From Saccharum officinarum (taxonomy: Eukaryota; Streptophyta; Magnoliopsida; Poales; Poaceae): DNA of 64,000 bases. Under the pieces are notes generated by a model. That model made no database searches. It had not been told where the DNA came from and saw only the letters and a program-made list of their open reading frames with translations. The position numbers were made by a program, and so were the translations under genes. Shown in pieces: positions 43,441-56,757 of the stretch. The stretch spans positions 78,530,502-78,594,501 of the forward strand of contig CM036201.1 in assembly GCA_020631735.1 (NCBI GenBank). Reading direction: 5' to 3'. Position 1 is the stretch's first letter; every line of letters begins with the position of its first letter.

Positions 43441-46400
43441 ATGGCGGGGAGCGACCTCGAGCCGCTGCGCACGGGCGCGGCGGCGCTGACGTCCTCGTCT
43501 GACCCGGACTCGCCCGCCGCGACCCCGCGCCGGAGCCGCGTGCGGGACCTGCTGCGCAACCTCGACCGCCGGCTCTCCAACCGGAGCCGCGGCGGCGGCG
43601 GCGAGGGCGTGGGCGCAGCCGCGGCCGCGGGGCACGGCGGCGGGGAGGCCGGGGCGTCGCCGAGGAGAGGCGAGGAGGATAGCGACGAGCTTGGCGACGG
43701 CGCGCCGCCCGAGTGGGCGCTGCTGCTCGTCGGTTGTCTCCTCGGGCTCGCCACAGGCATCTGCGTCGCCGCGTTCAATCGCGGGGTGAGTGCCGAGATC
43801 TCTCCTTGTGGGGGAATCGCGTTGTTTCTTACAGAATAAATCTGTCGCATCTTTTTTATTTTCTACCGGTATGCTAGTGTTAATTAGTTTATTACCCGTT
43901 ACGATCGTGGTTTGCTGTTTAGGATGCTGTGTTAAGAGACCTCAAATGTATTTTTTGTGCCTCCTAAATGTGAAATGTCATGCCGTGGGGATGGTAGCAT
44001 GTTTCACAGTATTTCGATTTCGACTCTGCTGTCTGAGGCTAAGAGTTCGCAGGCAGAGTCATGTTGTATTTTAGTGCTACTGACTACCTCGTGTCTTCTT
44101 GCTGGTGATTTTTGTGAGCGACTCTGTTTTCTGTTTTATGCTTTCAGTTGATCAGATTACGTCTGGTAATACTCAATTAATTAGGTGGATAGCTATTTTG
44201 TTTTCCTCAGAATGCGCAAAAAAATATAAAACAAAAGCCACTCACAGACGCAGAATTTAAGCTAACCATATGTAACGATGACTCAATTTGTTGTTTTACT
44301 ATTTAGTGCTACCAGTGAATTAATTCACATGATTCTCAATTTTGTGAGTCACTGGTCTTTGGAGTGATAATATCTTGGTGATTCCATACCATTTGATATG
44401 GATTTATTATTCTATACAATCAAGGTGATTTTACTCACCTGTTTTCTCTCTTACTGTGATCTTGAGCCACTGCCAATCGTCAACGTCAAGCAATTTCCAA
44501 TACAGGGTTAGATCTAAATCCGTTGCACGTCAGTTGTGCTGATCAAAAGGAGAATATCTTACTTTGGAAGAACATATAGTCATCGTATGAGGGCTATTCA
44601 ATTGTGTTTGGCTGTGCATTTTTTTTATTTACACAAAGTTCTTATTTGAACCTTCCCAAATGTCTGTTACTCTGTCTCAGAAGTGCCTGCCTGGCTTTTT
44701 CAGGTACATGTCATACATGAATGGGCATGGGCAGGCACTCCCACTGAGGGTGCTGCTTGGCTTCGTCTGCAGAGGCTTGCTGATACTTGGCATAGGATAT
44801 TGTTAATTCCAGTGACTGGTGGAGTAGTTGTGGGTATGATGCATGGATTATTGGAGATTTTTGAGCAGATAAAGCAATCGTTATCATCTCAAAGGGAGGG
44901 TATTGATTTCATGTCTGCGATTTTTCCCACAATCAAAGCCATCCAAGCCGCAATTACTTTAGGGACAGGGTGTTCACTGGGGCCAGAAGGACCCAGTGTT
45001 GATATTGGTAAATCGTGTGCAAATGGGTGTGCTGAAATGATGGAGAACAATAGGGAACGGAGAATTGCTCTTGTTGCTGCTGGATCAGCTGCTGGAATCG
45101 CTTCAGGTATTTTAATTAATTATCTATTCCATTCGTGATATGGACTGTATGGTTCAAAAATGAATGGGATGTGCTTCCAGTTTTGTTTCAGCTTGCTAAG
45201 ATATTGGCCATTTTTATATAAAAAAATGCACTTGTTTAGGAACTGGAAACATGGAATATTTTTAGGAATAATAAATCTTTTGCTTAAACTCCTTTTTATA
45301 ACCGTCATGCTACTGAGTTTCTTGCTGTATATCCTCCCCTAACTTGTGTTACTATGTTCCTTTAGGTTTCAATGCTGCAGTTGCTGGATGCTTTTTTGCT
45401 ATCGAAACAGTATTAAGGCCACTTCGAGCAGAAAATTCTCCACCATTTACTACTGCTATGATTATATTGGCATCAGTTATATCATCAACTGTTTCCAATG
45501 TTTTGCTAGGGGAAAAGGCAGCATTTATTGTCCCGACGTATGAACTAAAATCTGCCGCTGGTATTTTACCTTATTCTGATCATTTTTGGTGTTACTAAGG
45601 TAGATGTTTCTTAGTTACCTTCAAGATATAGGGAAGCATGTGTTCTCACCTTATTTTTGGTTCTAATTTCCATCTATATTTTTGAGATAATTTCAGTCTG
45701 TCCTTATGTGATACCAGTCTGTTATTGTATGATACGCGGCCCGTACATTTTTTGCGCTTTTGCTATTTCGAGAAACATTAATGTGAGTGAATATCTGTAA
45801 TTAACTTTGTTGCGAACTTCCAATTGTAAATCATTTATAGCTATTCTTCATTACCATGCCATCTTATCTCTCCAACTTCTATATTTTTCCTCCAGCAGCC
45901 TGTCTAGCATTCTCTTTGTGAAACCTGGGAACTCAAATAAAACTTTTATTTCCTACTTTAGGCTCTAGTGCCCAGTCGAACTTTATCTGACTCCTTAATC
46001 CTCCTCTAGGCTTATGGTAAGAGCTAGAACATGTGTTCTTTTTGCTTTTTCAGTTTGGTGTTAATTGCTTTCCCAGGAGCAAAAACAGATAGTTGTATTA
46101 CCCTTCTGTAGTCTTTTAATAATCAAATGTGGCAGGTTCATGCTTTTGTTGCTGTTCTATTTACCACCACGATGCAGCACGTGTGATTCCATGTAGAAGT
46201 ATTTACAACTCTGTTTTGTTAGTGTTTTCATGAGCTAGCATTTTTTTTTATTTCCATTTAGAATTTGGTACCTTGCAATACTTTGTGGTCTAACATGAGC
46301 TGTATTTCTCCAATTTTTTTACTGTTAATGTTACTTTATTTCAACATAAAACTGACTAAGATTATATTCTCCAGAGCTGCCACTCTACCTTATGCTGGGC

Positions 46401-48643
46401 ATGCTTTGTGGTGTAGTGAGCGTAGCATTCAGGCAGTTGGTTGTTTGGTTCACTAAGACTTTTGACTTGATAAGGAAGAAGTTTGGCCTTCCTGCTGTAG
46501 TATGTCCTGCTCTAGGTGGTCTTGGAGCTGGTTTAATAGCTCTAAGGTACCCTGGAATATTGTATTGGGGTTTCACCAATGTTGATGAGATTCTACATAC
46601 GGGTAAAAGTGCTTCAGCCCCTGGAATCTGGCTCTTGGCTCAATTAGCGGCTGCGAAAGTTGTAGCAACGGCACTTTGCAAAGGTTCTGGTCTTGTTGGT
46701 GGCCTTTATGCTCCAAGTTTGATGATTGGCGCTGCTGTCGGTGCTGTTTTTGGAGGCTCAGCAGCAGAATTAATAAACTCTGCGATTCCGGGTAACACTG
46801 CTGTCGCACATCCTCAAGCTTATGCACTGGTAAGTTTCTTATCTATTGTCACTCAGTTTAACGCTTGATAACTCCAAGAGTGTGCTAACTTTCCATACGA
46901 TTTAGGTGGGAATGGCTGCTACGCTGGCTTCAGTGTGTTCTGTTCCACTGACGTCTGTGCTGCTGCTCTTTGAATTGACTAAGGATTACAGAATTCTACT
47001 TCCTCTAATGGTACTGTACATTGGGTTTGCATTTTTTTACTGCCCTATAATTCAATATATTCATTATTTTGTGCTGATTAACAGGGAGCTGTTGGTTTAG
47101 CAATATGGGTCCCATCTGTTGTAAATCAATCTGGTAGCAAAGATACATTCGAGGCAACATCACCTCGTCATGGCTATTCGTCACTGTTACCTCCCACAGA
47201 TAGGAATGAGACAGATTGGAGGCGACAAGATGGAGACGATGTGGAACTTGCAATTCTAGATGTTGATCCCTACCACTATGGTAGTAACAATGAGGAGATG
47301 CTTCTTGATGACTTGAAGGTTGATAATTGAAGTTATTCTCTTTTTTGTTTGTACAAAGTTAAATGATTAATACATTTGTGAAAGCTCAAGTTATTTTGCA
47401 ACTTCCTGACATCACTTTTCCAGGTATCGCAAGCAATGACAAAGCATTATTTGAAGGTCACACCTACATTCACCATCGAGGAGACAACAAGGCTTATGCA
47501 AGAGAAGCAGCAAAGCTGTGTTGTTGTTGTAGATAATGAAGATTTTCTCGAGGGAATTGTAACATTAGGTGACCTTCGTCGTAAAGGATTTGTGCCAAGT
47601 GAAAACTCTGATAGTACCCAGGCAAATTCATCGACCTTGGATGTATGTAAACTGCTCATATTGTAGCTGCAATTTTAGTCCTTCCTGTTATTTACTCATT
47701 ATGTTAGCACTACAAACATTTACTTGGCAACTTCGCAGGCAAATTCTTCTCTTGTGTCATCATGCCTCACTCGAGGTTTTCAGTTCCATGGCAATGAAAG
47801 AGGACTGGTGACCTGCTTTCCAGATACAGACCTGAGCACTGCCAAGGTTCTTATGGAAGTTAAAGGGATTAAACAACTTCCAGTAGTCAAACGTGGTGCT
47901 GGCCGTAGAAATGATGGGAGGCGTAAGGTCCTTGGCCTTCTTCATTATGATTCAATTGGATGGTGCTTAAGGTGATCCCTTTCCCCTGGTTATGTTTTTG
48001 GTTTATTACTTTAGTTGTCTTATTTAATAATCTGCTTCTTGTTTTCTATGTTAACATGTCATTTGGTTTGTTAATGAGATATATAACCAAGAGTAGTTGA
48101 CTTTCACATGTACGGTAACACAACCAGGGTTTTGAAAACTTGAAACTAACTGGATGAAAAACTGGAGGTGATCATGTTTTGGTTTTCCAGCACCCATTCT
48201 TCAGGGATCAGATTCCCTGTAGACCTCTCTTATCATTAATTACACCAAAATTCTTAGAAAACCTTGAAATTTGCAAATCTAAAATTGAATTTGAGAGGAG
48301 CAAACTGTTTTGGCACCCAAATACCTCGCACAGAAAACTGAAAAACTAGGATTCTGTTTTCTGGGTCCAAAAGTTTCTAGCACTAAATACTACCAAACAC
48401 AACAGTTTCCCTAAGAGCCTGATTGTAGAAGCATTTCAGCATTTGACTGTAACTGAACAAGTGCGAGTTAACTGATTGACTGACATAGGAGAACCGTACC
48501 CTTGTGCTTCCTAGTACCTTACAATAAAAAAAGGTCTGATGCTAATGTTTGGGCTGTTATCCATCTGCAGGGAAGAGCTTGAGCGGTGGAAGGCGCTATA
48601 CCAGAGAGAGAATTTCCAGCAGTCAACAGTTAATGGGCACTGA
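43441..48643 (+). CDS. CLC-type chloride channel/transporter (CLC-f-like), 9 exons
   Basis: My model: exons 43441-43785, 44704-45106, 45366-45560, 46375-46829, 46906-47010, 47085-47318, 47424-47642, 47739-47971 and 48571-48643, all with GT-AG introns and matching phases, giving 753 residues. The CLC permeation motif GPEGPSVDIG (about 207-216) keeps the gating glutamate. GCFFAIE and GGLYAPSLMIGAAVGA are further CLC signatures. Two CBS domains (about 585-732) follow the membrane part: FTIEETTRLMQEK and CVVVVDNEDFLEG, then LPVVKRGAG and KVLGLLHYDS. The closest family by motif and length is plant CLC-f (Arabidopsis AtCLC-f, about 780 residues), placed in Golgi membranes; CLC-e is the alternative. 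It would move anions across an endomembrane. The N-terminal 90 residues are basic, Gly/Ala-rich and variable. All exons are open, so the gene looks functional. Confidence 0.92.
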
Positions 48644-49315
48644 ATATGTGGAACTGAAGTTTTGTTCGTGCCTTGTAGCGAAGATACGAAATATATAGTG
48701 ACATTCCGACAAAACTAGGGTTAACTTAGAACGCATCTGTCAAAGAGCCCCCTCGTCAACTGTAAAGCCTTGAGTCTTACCAAGATATGCAAAGAGGTTT
48801 AAGAGGTGATCCATATATGAGAGATGATGTGTGGTCTGCTGTTCTCATATTTCGTTGTGGAGTGCTGAAGTTCGGACACGGTATTGTACATAAACCCAAT
48901 TTTGGCCGCCCTTGTTCAGCGCAAGAGGTTGCTACTCAAATTATGGTTGTTGGAAGAGAAAAATTACGAGGCTTATTTTTTTCTTTACAAGCATTTGATC
49001 ATACTTACTTTGTTATTACTCCCATCGATCAAAACAAATGGGATTTGGAAATCTTAATTATTAGTTCAAAATAAAGTAATTTATTTGTTCTACTATAATA
49101 ATATACTTAAAATTGGAGTAATACATATTTGTGGCGTGTAATTATTATTATTAAAGCCTTATTCATAACTGCCTATAGTTATAATTTTCTGTCATATAAA
49201 TAAAGTACTAGTTTTAATAGAGTAATTGCTGGCCAAAGTTTTATGTTGGTGAAATGAAAACACGACTTGTAAAGAAAACGTATGGAGTTTTTAATATGCT
49301 TTATCATGTACTCTT
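48644..49315 (+). other. 3' flank of the CLC gene
   Basis: Likely 3' UTR to about 49080, then AT-rich DNA. A 95-residue frame at 48787-49074 has no family features and is probably chance. Confidence 0.4.
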
Positions 49316-49505
49316 GCATGTATTTTTGTAGCGCTATATTCACACGCTATTAGTCCTTAGCTCCTACTCAGGGATGCAAGTAGGTTTATCCACAAATCCA
49401 CAAATCGGTTTCATGCATGTATTTTTGTAGTGCTACATACACGCTAGAAGTCCTAGCTCCTACTCAGGATGCAAGTGGGTTTCACAAATCCACAAATAGG
49501 TTTTA
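49316..49505. repeat. Tandem duplication of about 95-100 bp
   Basis: GCATGTATTTTTGTAG, a stretch with ACACGCTA, TCCTAGCTCCTACTCAGG, GATGCAAGT and CCACAAATCCACAAAT occur in the same order twice. The first unit lies at about 49317-49413 and the second at about 49415-49505. Confidence 0.8.
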
Positions 49506-49986
49506 TTTTGTATGTAGGTAACCTGCAAAACTAAATCTAATTGCCGGTTCAAGGACAAAACTGCGTGCATCTCTGCTCCTACTGGCTTTGTTACAAGCTG
49601 GTAGAACGAGTAATCTCATAAAAAAAATCCCATAAAATCTAAGGCCAAAACAACAGGCACGCTGGAAGCTGATCATTTTGAGATGCTGAGATGCCAAACC
49701 ACAGGCAGATTAAGATATCTCATATCTGGATGCAATTATCTTAAGCTGCTAGTGTTGCTGACCCCTACTTACTCATTACTATGACTGAATGATCAAAAAA
49801 ATTACGAAACTGTGGATTGGATCATGCAGGACTCCCGAACTCCCTACGGAGTCACTAAGATTTGCGCATCAAGTGTAACGCCAAGAAATGGATATCACTT
49901 ACCTGAAGTCTAACAAATCAAAGATGGTCCAAGTGTAACACCAGGAAATAGAAAGGAGTACGAAAATAAGGAAACAATAACCAACG

Positions 49987-50013
49987 CCCCCCCCCCCCCC
50001 CCCCCCCCCCCCC
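49987..50013. repeat. Poly-C run (27 C) followed by A-run
   Basis: A run of 27 C followed by eight A. Such runs are often mis-sized in assemblies. Confidence 0.9.
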
Positions 50014-51229
50014 AAAAAAAACATGGAACACCAAATGTAAGGCACAATATATAATCAGTCACCCAAGACAATATATCAGAGAATCACATTGCAGCTGAAA
50101 GTCACCAGAATCAAGCATGATCCAAGTCACACCTGATGATCAAGTAACGTTCCATCAGAGAAGGGCCAGGATCGATCATAACATTCAGCTAAATAGCACA
50201 AGTAGTGTTCCAACAGCATGCCATGGACAGAAATGGAGCTGCCAAATGAACGTGCAGCCAGACCCCCAAAGCATGTCACCAGCGCAGAGCTTGCCATATC
50301 CCACCCAAAACATGTTACCAGCTTGAGACCAGTGCTGCTAGCTAAACCTGGATCAAAAGGAAATTTTGGCAAAACAAAGTCGCATTAGTAAACGCCTGCC
50401 TTGCATAATGTGGGAGGGTTAGAAAGAGCAAACTGAAACCATGTATGTGTGTGTGGAAATGAGTTAACCTAGTAGGAAATTAAACAGCTGCAACCGCTTC
50501 CTCCCATCCTGAGCTCATCCTATGAATGTCATCCTCATGTTACCATCCAAGTGGTAATCCCCGGGCATTTTCGTCGATGGCAACGCTTCGGTTGGTTCAG
50601 ATGAGCCGATGTCGCACGACCAATTCGCCAGTCCTTCAAGGAAAATCAACCAATGCTTATCAGAACACAACACTAGGCATTATGCAAGTCTGGATTATTT
50701 ATGGTGGGTCAAGCTTAAAGCTCAATCATTGTTTGGATAGCCATGTGTGTAGAAAGATGAAATGTTTTCTAAATAACTAAGATGCTAAAAGATACAAGTT
50801 AGAATAAACATTACAAAATTCACATACAGATTAAGCACAGTGAGACTACAAATAACTTGTCTCATTGTGACCAAGGATATAGTCCAGGTAAAGCTTTGGC
50901 TGCCTAACTCAATCCAACATTATGTGACCAAGATGTAAACACCTACTCAAAACCACAACACATAACGAAAAGTGCACACTTCCTAAAGTTATTTAGCCTC
51001 AACTCGTGGTAAGCACTAAGAGTAATAACTAATCTAATAGCACATCACCAGTGAAGGAAGAGTACAGGTATCTCAGCATCAACTATTGAAAGAAAATATG
51101 TCAGCACTATAGACTCCGAACATATAATTAGTACTCCTTGATCATCAAGTACAGCGCAATAAATAGACATATAATTGATATTGATCATCAAGCACATCAC
51201 TTTAGTACTCCTTGCCAAGAAATATTAGC
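50014..51229. other. Intergenic, nothing recognised
   Basis: AT-rich unique-looking DNA without a supported gene on either strand. Confidence 0.35.
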
Positions 51230-51990
51230 ATAGATCTTGAACTTAAGCACATGAAAGAGTATTTTGCAGACATGTAACCATGAAACATCTACAGCTGGTG
51301 AGTGCATCGATCAAGCTATCAGCAGTAGTATATATGTCAGTTGTTAGTGAAAGCAGCAGGCAGAAGCGATCAATCAAAAGCCGACAATTTGAGCAGGAAT
51401 AACTTCACTTCAAATGGCATTGGCCATCTAACTAACTTGGTCCGACCATTTATACCACTACAACATAACATTATTTGCACATAAAGCACAAAGCTGAAGT
51501 AAAGCAATCCTACAGATAGCTAGTTTCAGTTTGTGTAAGCATCAACATAATATCTCAATCATCAATTTTAAAGAGAATATGCCGGTCCAATTTATACGCT
51601 CCAACCAAATTAGACATCAAGTATAGCAAATCAGCATATAATTGGTACTACGATTATCATGTGCGTCGCTTGGATCCTGAACTTGAGCACGTATCAGTGG
51701 TGACCTGAAATAGCTACAACTGATCACGCCATGCATGAACTCTAGAAACTAAATAGTATATATGTCAGTAGTAAGTAAATGCAGCAGGCGGAGGCAAGCA
51801 ATCAGTCAAAAGCCAATGTCTTTGTGGACATATAATTGTGCAACACTGATCCCTGCCTGGACAAAACATATAGCATAGATCATGAACTTGCACAAGCATG
51901 AAAGAGAATTTGGCAGACATGTAAGTCGAAACCATGCAGCTATACGATTGGCGACTGCATATTGACCAAGCTATGGACTAGAGTAAGTGA
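51230..51990. repeat. Diverged repeats sharing several phrases
   Basis: Phrases recur in order around 51230-51400, 51670-51830 and 51870-51990: AGCATAGATCWTGAACTT, ATGAAAGAG, GCAGACATGTAA, AGTATATATGTCAGT, GCAGCAGGCRGA and AATCAAAAGCC. No coding potential. They may be decayed copies of one non-coding unit. Confidence 0.5.
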
Positions 51991-52002
51991 ATGCCAATGT
52001 TT

Positions 52003-52139
52003 TTAAGTCGTCCCGACTAATCGCGATTAGTCGCGATTAGTCATCCTTATCGGTCCCCCAGCGCCGATTATGGTCACCGATTCAGGTCAGAGCGACTAGA
52101 AACATAGTCGTCCGATTAGTCGTCGACTAATCATGACTT
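52003..52139. mobile_element. MITE-like repeat running into the gap
   Basis: CGACTAATCGCGATTAGTCG-type palindromes (about 52013-52042) and a GATTAGTCGTCGACTAATC palindrome at the gap edge suggest one end of a MITE whose other end lies in or beyond the N run. Confidence 0.45.
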
Positions 52140-52239
52140 NNNNNNNNNNNNNNNNNNNNNNNNNNNNNNNNNNNNNNNNNNNNNNNNNNNNNNNNNNNNN
52201 NNNNNNNNNNNNNNNNNNNNNNNNNNNNNNNNNNNNNNN
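52140..52239. other. Assembly gap (100 N)
   Basis: Exactly 100 N, a placeholder of unknown true length, next to a palindromic repeat. Confidence 0.99.
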
Positions 52240-54120
52240 GTGCATAACCCCTATTATTTCTGCACTTTATTTTATGCTTGTGCATTGAATTTAAAGGAGT
52301 TGAATAAAACCCACTTGCATATATATATCCTGATCCCATGAGTCTTACTAGTATGTCAGGATCGTGTAGATTGCTATGCTATAGGACTCTAGTAGAAGTC
52401 AAGTGGTTGTCTGTCACTCACGAAAGATAGGGATTATAATATTGCTACTATTATAATGTTACTATCACATGAATATAAATGTATATGGACAATTGAAGAC
52501 CGGGCGGAACGGGTTGGATGGTCTTGGACCTGGTTGGGAAATAGAGCGGGGCTCTGGTTGCATTTGTTTCGCCTGTGTCAATTAAGGACCATTCGTTGCA
52601 TGGACCCTGGTCAAGTCACAGATTTATTGTCCCAAACATATACTTGCTTATGGGCGGGAAGACTTGTTTCTCTCTTGTCATGGGTTTCGGCTCTTTCCGG
52701 GCCGGTTTTTTAGGGTGGTTATATATACTGGGTTGAGGAGGTCTAAGCACCATACTGAGGCCGGCCTACAGTGTTGGGGCTTAAAGTCCGAGCTTGGACG
52801 GAAACCTAGACCCCTTGACAGGAGTGAAACGGGTTGGTCTTGCTTGTGTCCGGGTACAAGCAAGGCATGTGTTTTCAGGGCACCCAGCTGGGCATATTGA
52901 TTCGCGAATCGCCATTTCTGCGTGACGGTACAGTTTGACTACGCTCTGGCATCGTAGTAAGAACTGGCAGTTGAAAGATGAAGAAACAGTTTCTTTTTCT
53001 CAAACCTGCTTGATTATAGAATAGGTGCTTACATAGAAGGTTGGATAAGAAATAAAAATACGGCTATTAAAAGTAAGAAATTAAGGACACACTCTTAGTG
53101 GGGTTTCTCGCAAACGAGAAACCCACAAGCCAAAAAGCCTTGCATAATCCTTGGAGTCTTTTTTCTTTTCTCCTGATGGGTAAGTCTTGCGGAGTACAAT
53201 TGAATACTCAGGGTTTGTTCTACCCTGTTGCAGGTGACAGGTGCTGATAAGCTGACACTTGTGTGTGGAAACCTCCTGGTGGGCTCAGCGAAGATTTCCT
53301 TTGCGATGTGGGGTAGAGTTATTTATTAAAACTCTCACTAAAAGTTTTACAAGAAAAATACTATTAATCTGTTATCATTTCATGCACATAAATGTTCTTC
53401 ATGTTAATGTTTAACTTGTCATTAAATGGTTTCATTTTCGCTGAACTCTGATAATGTTTTATATTCTGCTATTATAACTATATAATGAATTACTCTGATG
53501 TTGTACTAAAAGTGATGTAAGAAATGGTAAGGAGGTTGTAAGCTTTACTCTCTTATTTGTGATCCTGATGTAAAAATATGGATCTTCGAGTTCTCCCTTG
53601 TAGTGTGCTCGACGGAATCACGTAGTTTAGTGTTCTCTCTTAGGTACTTAGTGTCTAATAGAACACAAGTACTCTTAGGAGGGCATTAGATTAGGCAATT
53701 CTGCCACAGGTAGTTATGGATTCTTTGATAGATTTGAAATTCAGAGTAGGCACGCTGCCATTCAATTTCGACCAATGGCGATGTACCTTTGAGGCAATAA
53801 CCCATGGACATGATACACAGGAAATAAAGACAGATTTTGTGTTACTCTCGGTGAAGGTGACCTGGTCAACTTTGCCTCGTGGGACACTGGGCCTGTAACT
53901 TTCTTTGTTTGTAACGTGTGGGCAGACTAAGAACTTAACTAGTAGAGTCACGAACCTCTTGCAGCAATCAAACACTTCTACATATTCCTGAACTTAGGTG
54001 TTGCAAACTTGAACTATAAACTATTGTAATAACTAAGTCTTTGTGCTTTCTACTAACGTATTCGGTTTAGTGGACAAGGATGCTCTACAGTCGTGTTGTT
54101 GTGCATCATGTTTCATCTCT
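52240..54120. other. Possible retroelement LTR/leader debris
   Basis: There are GC-rich blocks (52495-52900) with GGGTTATATATACTGGGTTG (about 52717), a possible LTR-type TATA, but LTR ends could not be placed. It lies upstream of a copia-type gag fragment, so LTR and leader origin is plausible. No gene is supported. Confidence 0.35.
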
Positions 54121-54126
54121 ATTTTT

Positions 54127-54400
54127 TAGCTCAAGGTTTGGAAGCCGCTTTAGGAAGTTTATGAAGAGACTTTCAATGTCAAGGATGCAAGGCTCTACAT
54201 CTTCAAAGACAAGCATGTAAATTTCTATGATGGTTGATAATGAGAGTGTGTCGGAGATATTTCATAGGCTCAATGTGAATAAATTGAGGAGCCTAGAACA
54301 CAAGGTTGATGATAAAGACCTTTTCCACAAGTTTTTGAGATGTCTTCCCAAGTAGTTCAAGATCATTGTCACCATGATCTTGATAGGAGGTTTGAAGGAT
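54127..54400 (+). pseudogene. Ty1/copia-type gag (UBN2) fragment
   Basis: After a TAG the frame reads EVYEETFNVKDARLYIFKDK, and then, one base over, DNESVSEIFHRLNVNKL and DKDLFHKFLRCLPK. This follows the UBN2-type gag pattern of plant copia elements (variable helix, 'NESV...F..', then 'K.LRSLP..'). Two or more stops and a frameshift break it. No copia protease, integrase or RT is found nearby, so it is an isolated remnant. Confidence 0.6.
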
Positions 54401-54440
54401 CCCACCCCCCACACAAGTAGGGCTCGATAATGAGCCAGCT

Positions 54441-55142
54441 TGGTTCAGCTCGTTGTACCAATTCAATCCATGCAAGTAAGAACATTGCAAATCCCTGCAG
54501 AGGTAAAACATCATTGAACTCAGCATTGCTGACCTTACTAAAAGAGGCGCATGCAAATTCCTGGCAATTGCCAACGCATTAGAGCGTGTGATTTCTCAGC
54601 TCATCGTTGGGTTCAGAAGCGCAAGTTGCATTAACAGCCACCTTTCAGCTTTATTCAGAGAGCAAATTTTTTACCGCCCTTCCTTTTTGAGAGAGAACTT
54701 CATGGTTAGTATGTGTATCTTATCCATCAGTCTCTTTTATTTATTTCTTCACTATGCTCTAGATGTTTTGGTGTGTAGTAGCTCCCCTTGTTGGTATATG
54801 CATCTGAAAAATCAAATTTATGGATCATGTTAGATTTGATATCTTACAAGCAAGGTTGAGCCTCGTTAGCTGAAAAAGAAGATTTTCTCTTTCCCCTCAA
54901 CTTCTTGCATGACCTATTTCTATAGGTAGCAGATTCATAGGATTAGACATAAGATATATCTTTAATGTGGTCCTATCTCAAACCACCATTAGTACATTAT
55001 CTTCATACAGCTTAGATGCACTAAGACATGCTTGCCTATGGTGGATGTCAATGTTGGATTTTCAGATTGATACCAGGAACTATGTTAAGCCAGAGTATAA
55101 ATGTGCGTACTTACATTCGTGCACTGTTATCTTTGAGTTTTA
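54441..55142. other. Intergenic, nothing recognised
   Basis: Short frames only, none with a recognisable family pattern. Confidence 0.35.
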
Positions 55143-55360
55143 CTCCCTTCGTCCCAAATTGTAAGTCATTCCAAGAATCTTAGAGAGTAAAGCATCTCAA
55201 GTTCGACCAAATTTATATGATAAAATAATAACATTCATGATGTTAGTATACTTATTTGATGTTACAAATCTTTATAGTTTTCTCTATAATTTTAGTCAGA
55301 CTTGAGATGTTTTGACTCTCCAAGATCCTTAGAATGACTTATAATTTAAAATGAAGGGAG
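55143..55360. mobile_element. Stowaway-type MITE, TA target site
   Basis: CTCCCTTCGTCCCAAATTG on the left and AAATGAAGGGAG on the right, flanked by TA at 55141-55142 and 55361-55362. Inside, AAGTCATTCCAAGAATCTTAG is inverted against CAAGATCCTTAGAATGACTT, so the 218-bp unit can fold fully. Confidence 0.88.
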
Positions 55361-55653
55361 TACATACTAACCCCTGTTTTGCAGGTTACTGGTAATGGAT
55401 TGAAACCTGTAACCCTTTCTGGAAAATTCTTCTTTAATACTTCTTATTCACCCTTCCCATTTGGTTCAGGAAAAAGGGCTTCTGAATTTTCGAAATGGCT
55501 TGTAGGGCAGGAAAAGAATATTGTGGACAGTACAGTTTGTTTGCATCCCGATCTACATTGCGGGGAACTTGTTCACCTCTTTTCCCCAGTATTGTCTATG
55601 ATTGCCAATATTGTTTGAATTTAAAAGTTTGATCATTTGCTTTGCTTGACGTG

Positions 55654-56174
55654 TAGCGATGAAAGCGGACGAAAAACCCTATTTCTACTTTCGTTTCTAT
55701 ATTTTTTGGCGGAAACATGATCGGGTTCGGAAAATACGGGTTTGGAAACGGAATTGGGATATGCGGATGCACGGAAACGAACAAATACGGATGAAGAGCC
55801 AGAAAATTAAGTTAGATAATATGATTAAATATTCATGAATATACATGAGCAAAGCTACAAATTAATATACACATACGAAGTTATTGGTCTAGTATTCACT
55901 GGCATGCCATGTGTTAACATGCATAATTAGTGATTAATAGGTTTATGAACATATTAATTTCTACACATCTCATATAGATTTAAAACGGAATGAAAAATAG
56001 AATAAATACGAGTCAATTTCGGGTGAAAACAAGATCCCGCGGAAACGGACGGAAAAACCCCTCTTCTATTTCCGTAAATATAGAAACAGGACCCCGTAAA
56101 TACGGAAACGAACGGACAAAAATGGAAAACGGAACGGGTCGGACCGGAAACTTTTCCGTCCGTTTTCAACGCTA
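55654..56174. mobile_element. Ac/Ds-like element, 521 bp, perfect 8-bp TSD
   Basis: Ends TAGCGATGAAAGCGGACG and CGTCCGTTTTCAACGCTA are inverted. TTGACGTG is duplicated exactly at 55646-55653 and 56175-56182. Subterminal regions are rich in CGGAAAC/ACGGAAACG units. Non-coding. Confidence 0.92.
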
Positions 56175-56429
56175 TTGACGTGCATCAGAAGGGCGTTATC
56201 CATCGGATGGTTGTACTGAATCCTCACGTATGTTGGCTACATTATCATGTCTGCACTTTGTACTATATTTGATATTAAATATTAATAATCTGATTTTAAA
56301 TTCTTTACTTTCTGTGTTTACCTTCTCCGTCCGAAGACATGCAGGAGTGCAGGACCTTGTTGCGAAAGCTGACAGTTGATAAACACCCTTGTGCTGCTCC
56401 CATCATACTGCAATCTTGAGGCAAAGTCG

Positions 56430-56700
56430 GCCTTGTAGTTTTCACCCTAAAACTTTACGCTCATTCACATCAAATGTTTGGACACATATATGAAGTATTA
56501 AAGATAGACTAAAAAATAACTAATTACACATATTGCATGTAATTTGCGAGATAAAATTTTAAGCCTAATTAGTCTAGGATTTGACAATAAAGTGCTACAG
56601 TAACACATGCGCTAATGACGAATTAATTAGGCTTAATAAATTCTCCTCGTGCTTTATTAATAGATTCTGTAATTTGTTGTTTTATTAGTATCTGAACACC
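56430..56700. mobile_element. Degenerate MITE of the ACTAATTACACA family
   Basis: Interior motifs ATATGAAGTATTAAAGATAG, AAATAACTAATTACACA and GCCTAATTAGTCTAGGATTT match the MITE family seen at 20, 35-37 and 41.8 kb. The ends are eroded. Confidence 0.55.
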
Positions 56701-56757
56701 ACATGCGACACCGAGTGACGAAGCTACGTTCATACGTTCACTCAACTGGGTCGTCCG

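Noticed and set aside
42897..43850. 317-residue minus-strand frame and overlapping plus frames upstream of the CLC start
   Set aside because: They cross a hAT MITE, the CLC leader and antisense of exon 1; no protein family features.
48787..49074. 95-residue frame after the CLC gene
   Set aside because: Probably 3' UTR and flank; no motif and no start context supporting translation.
49987..50013. Poly-C run as a functional G-quadruplex or regulatory site
   Set aside because: Homopolymer with an adjacent A-run in intergenic DNA; sequencing or slippage is a simpler explanation.
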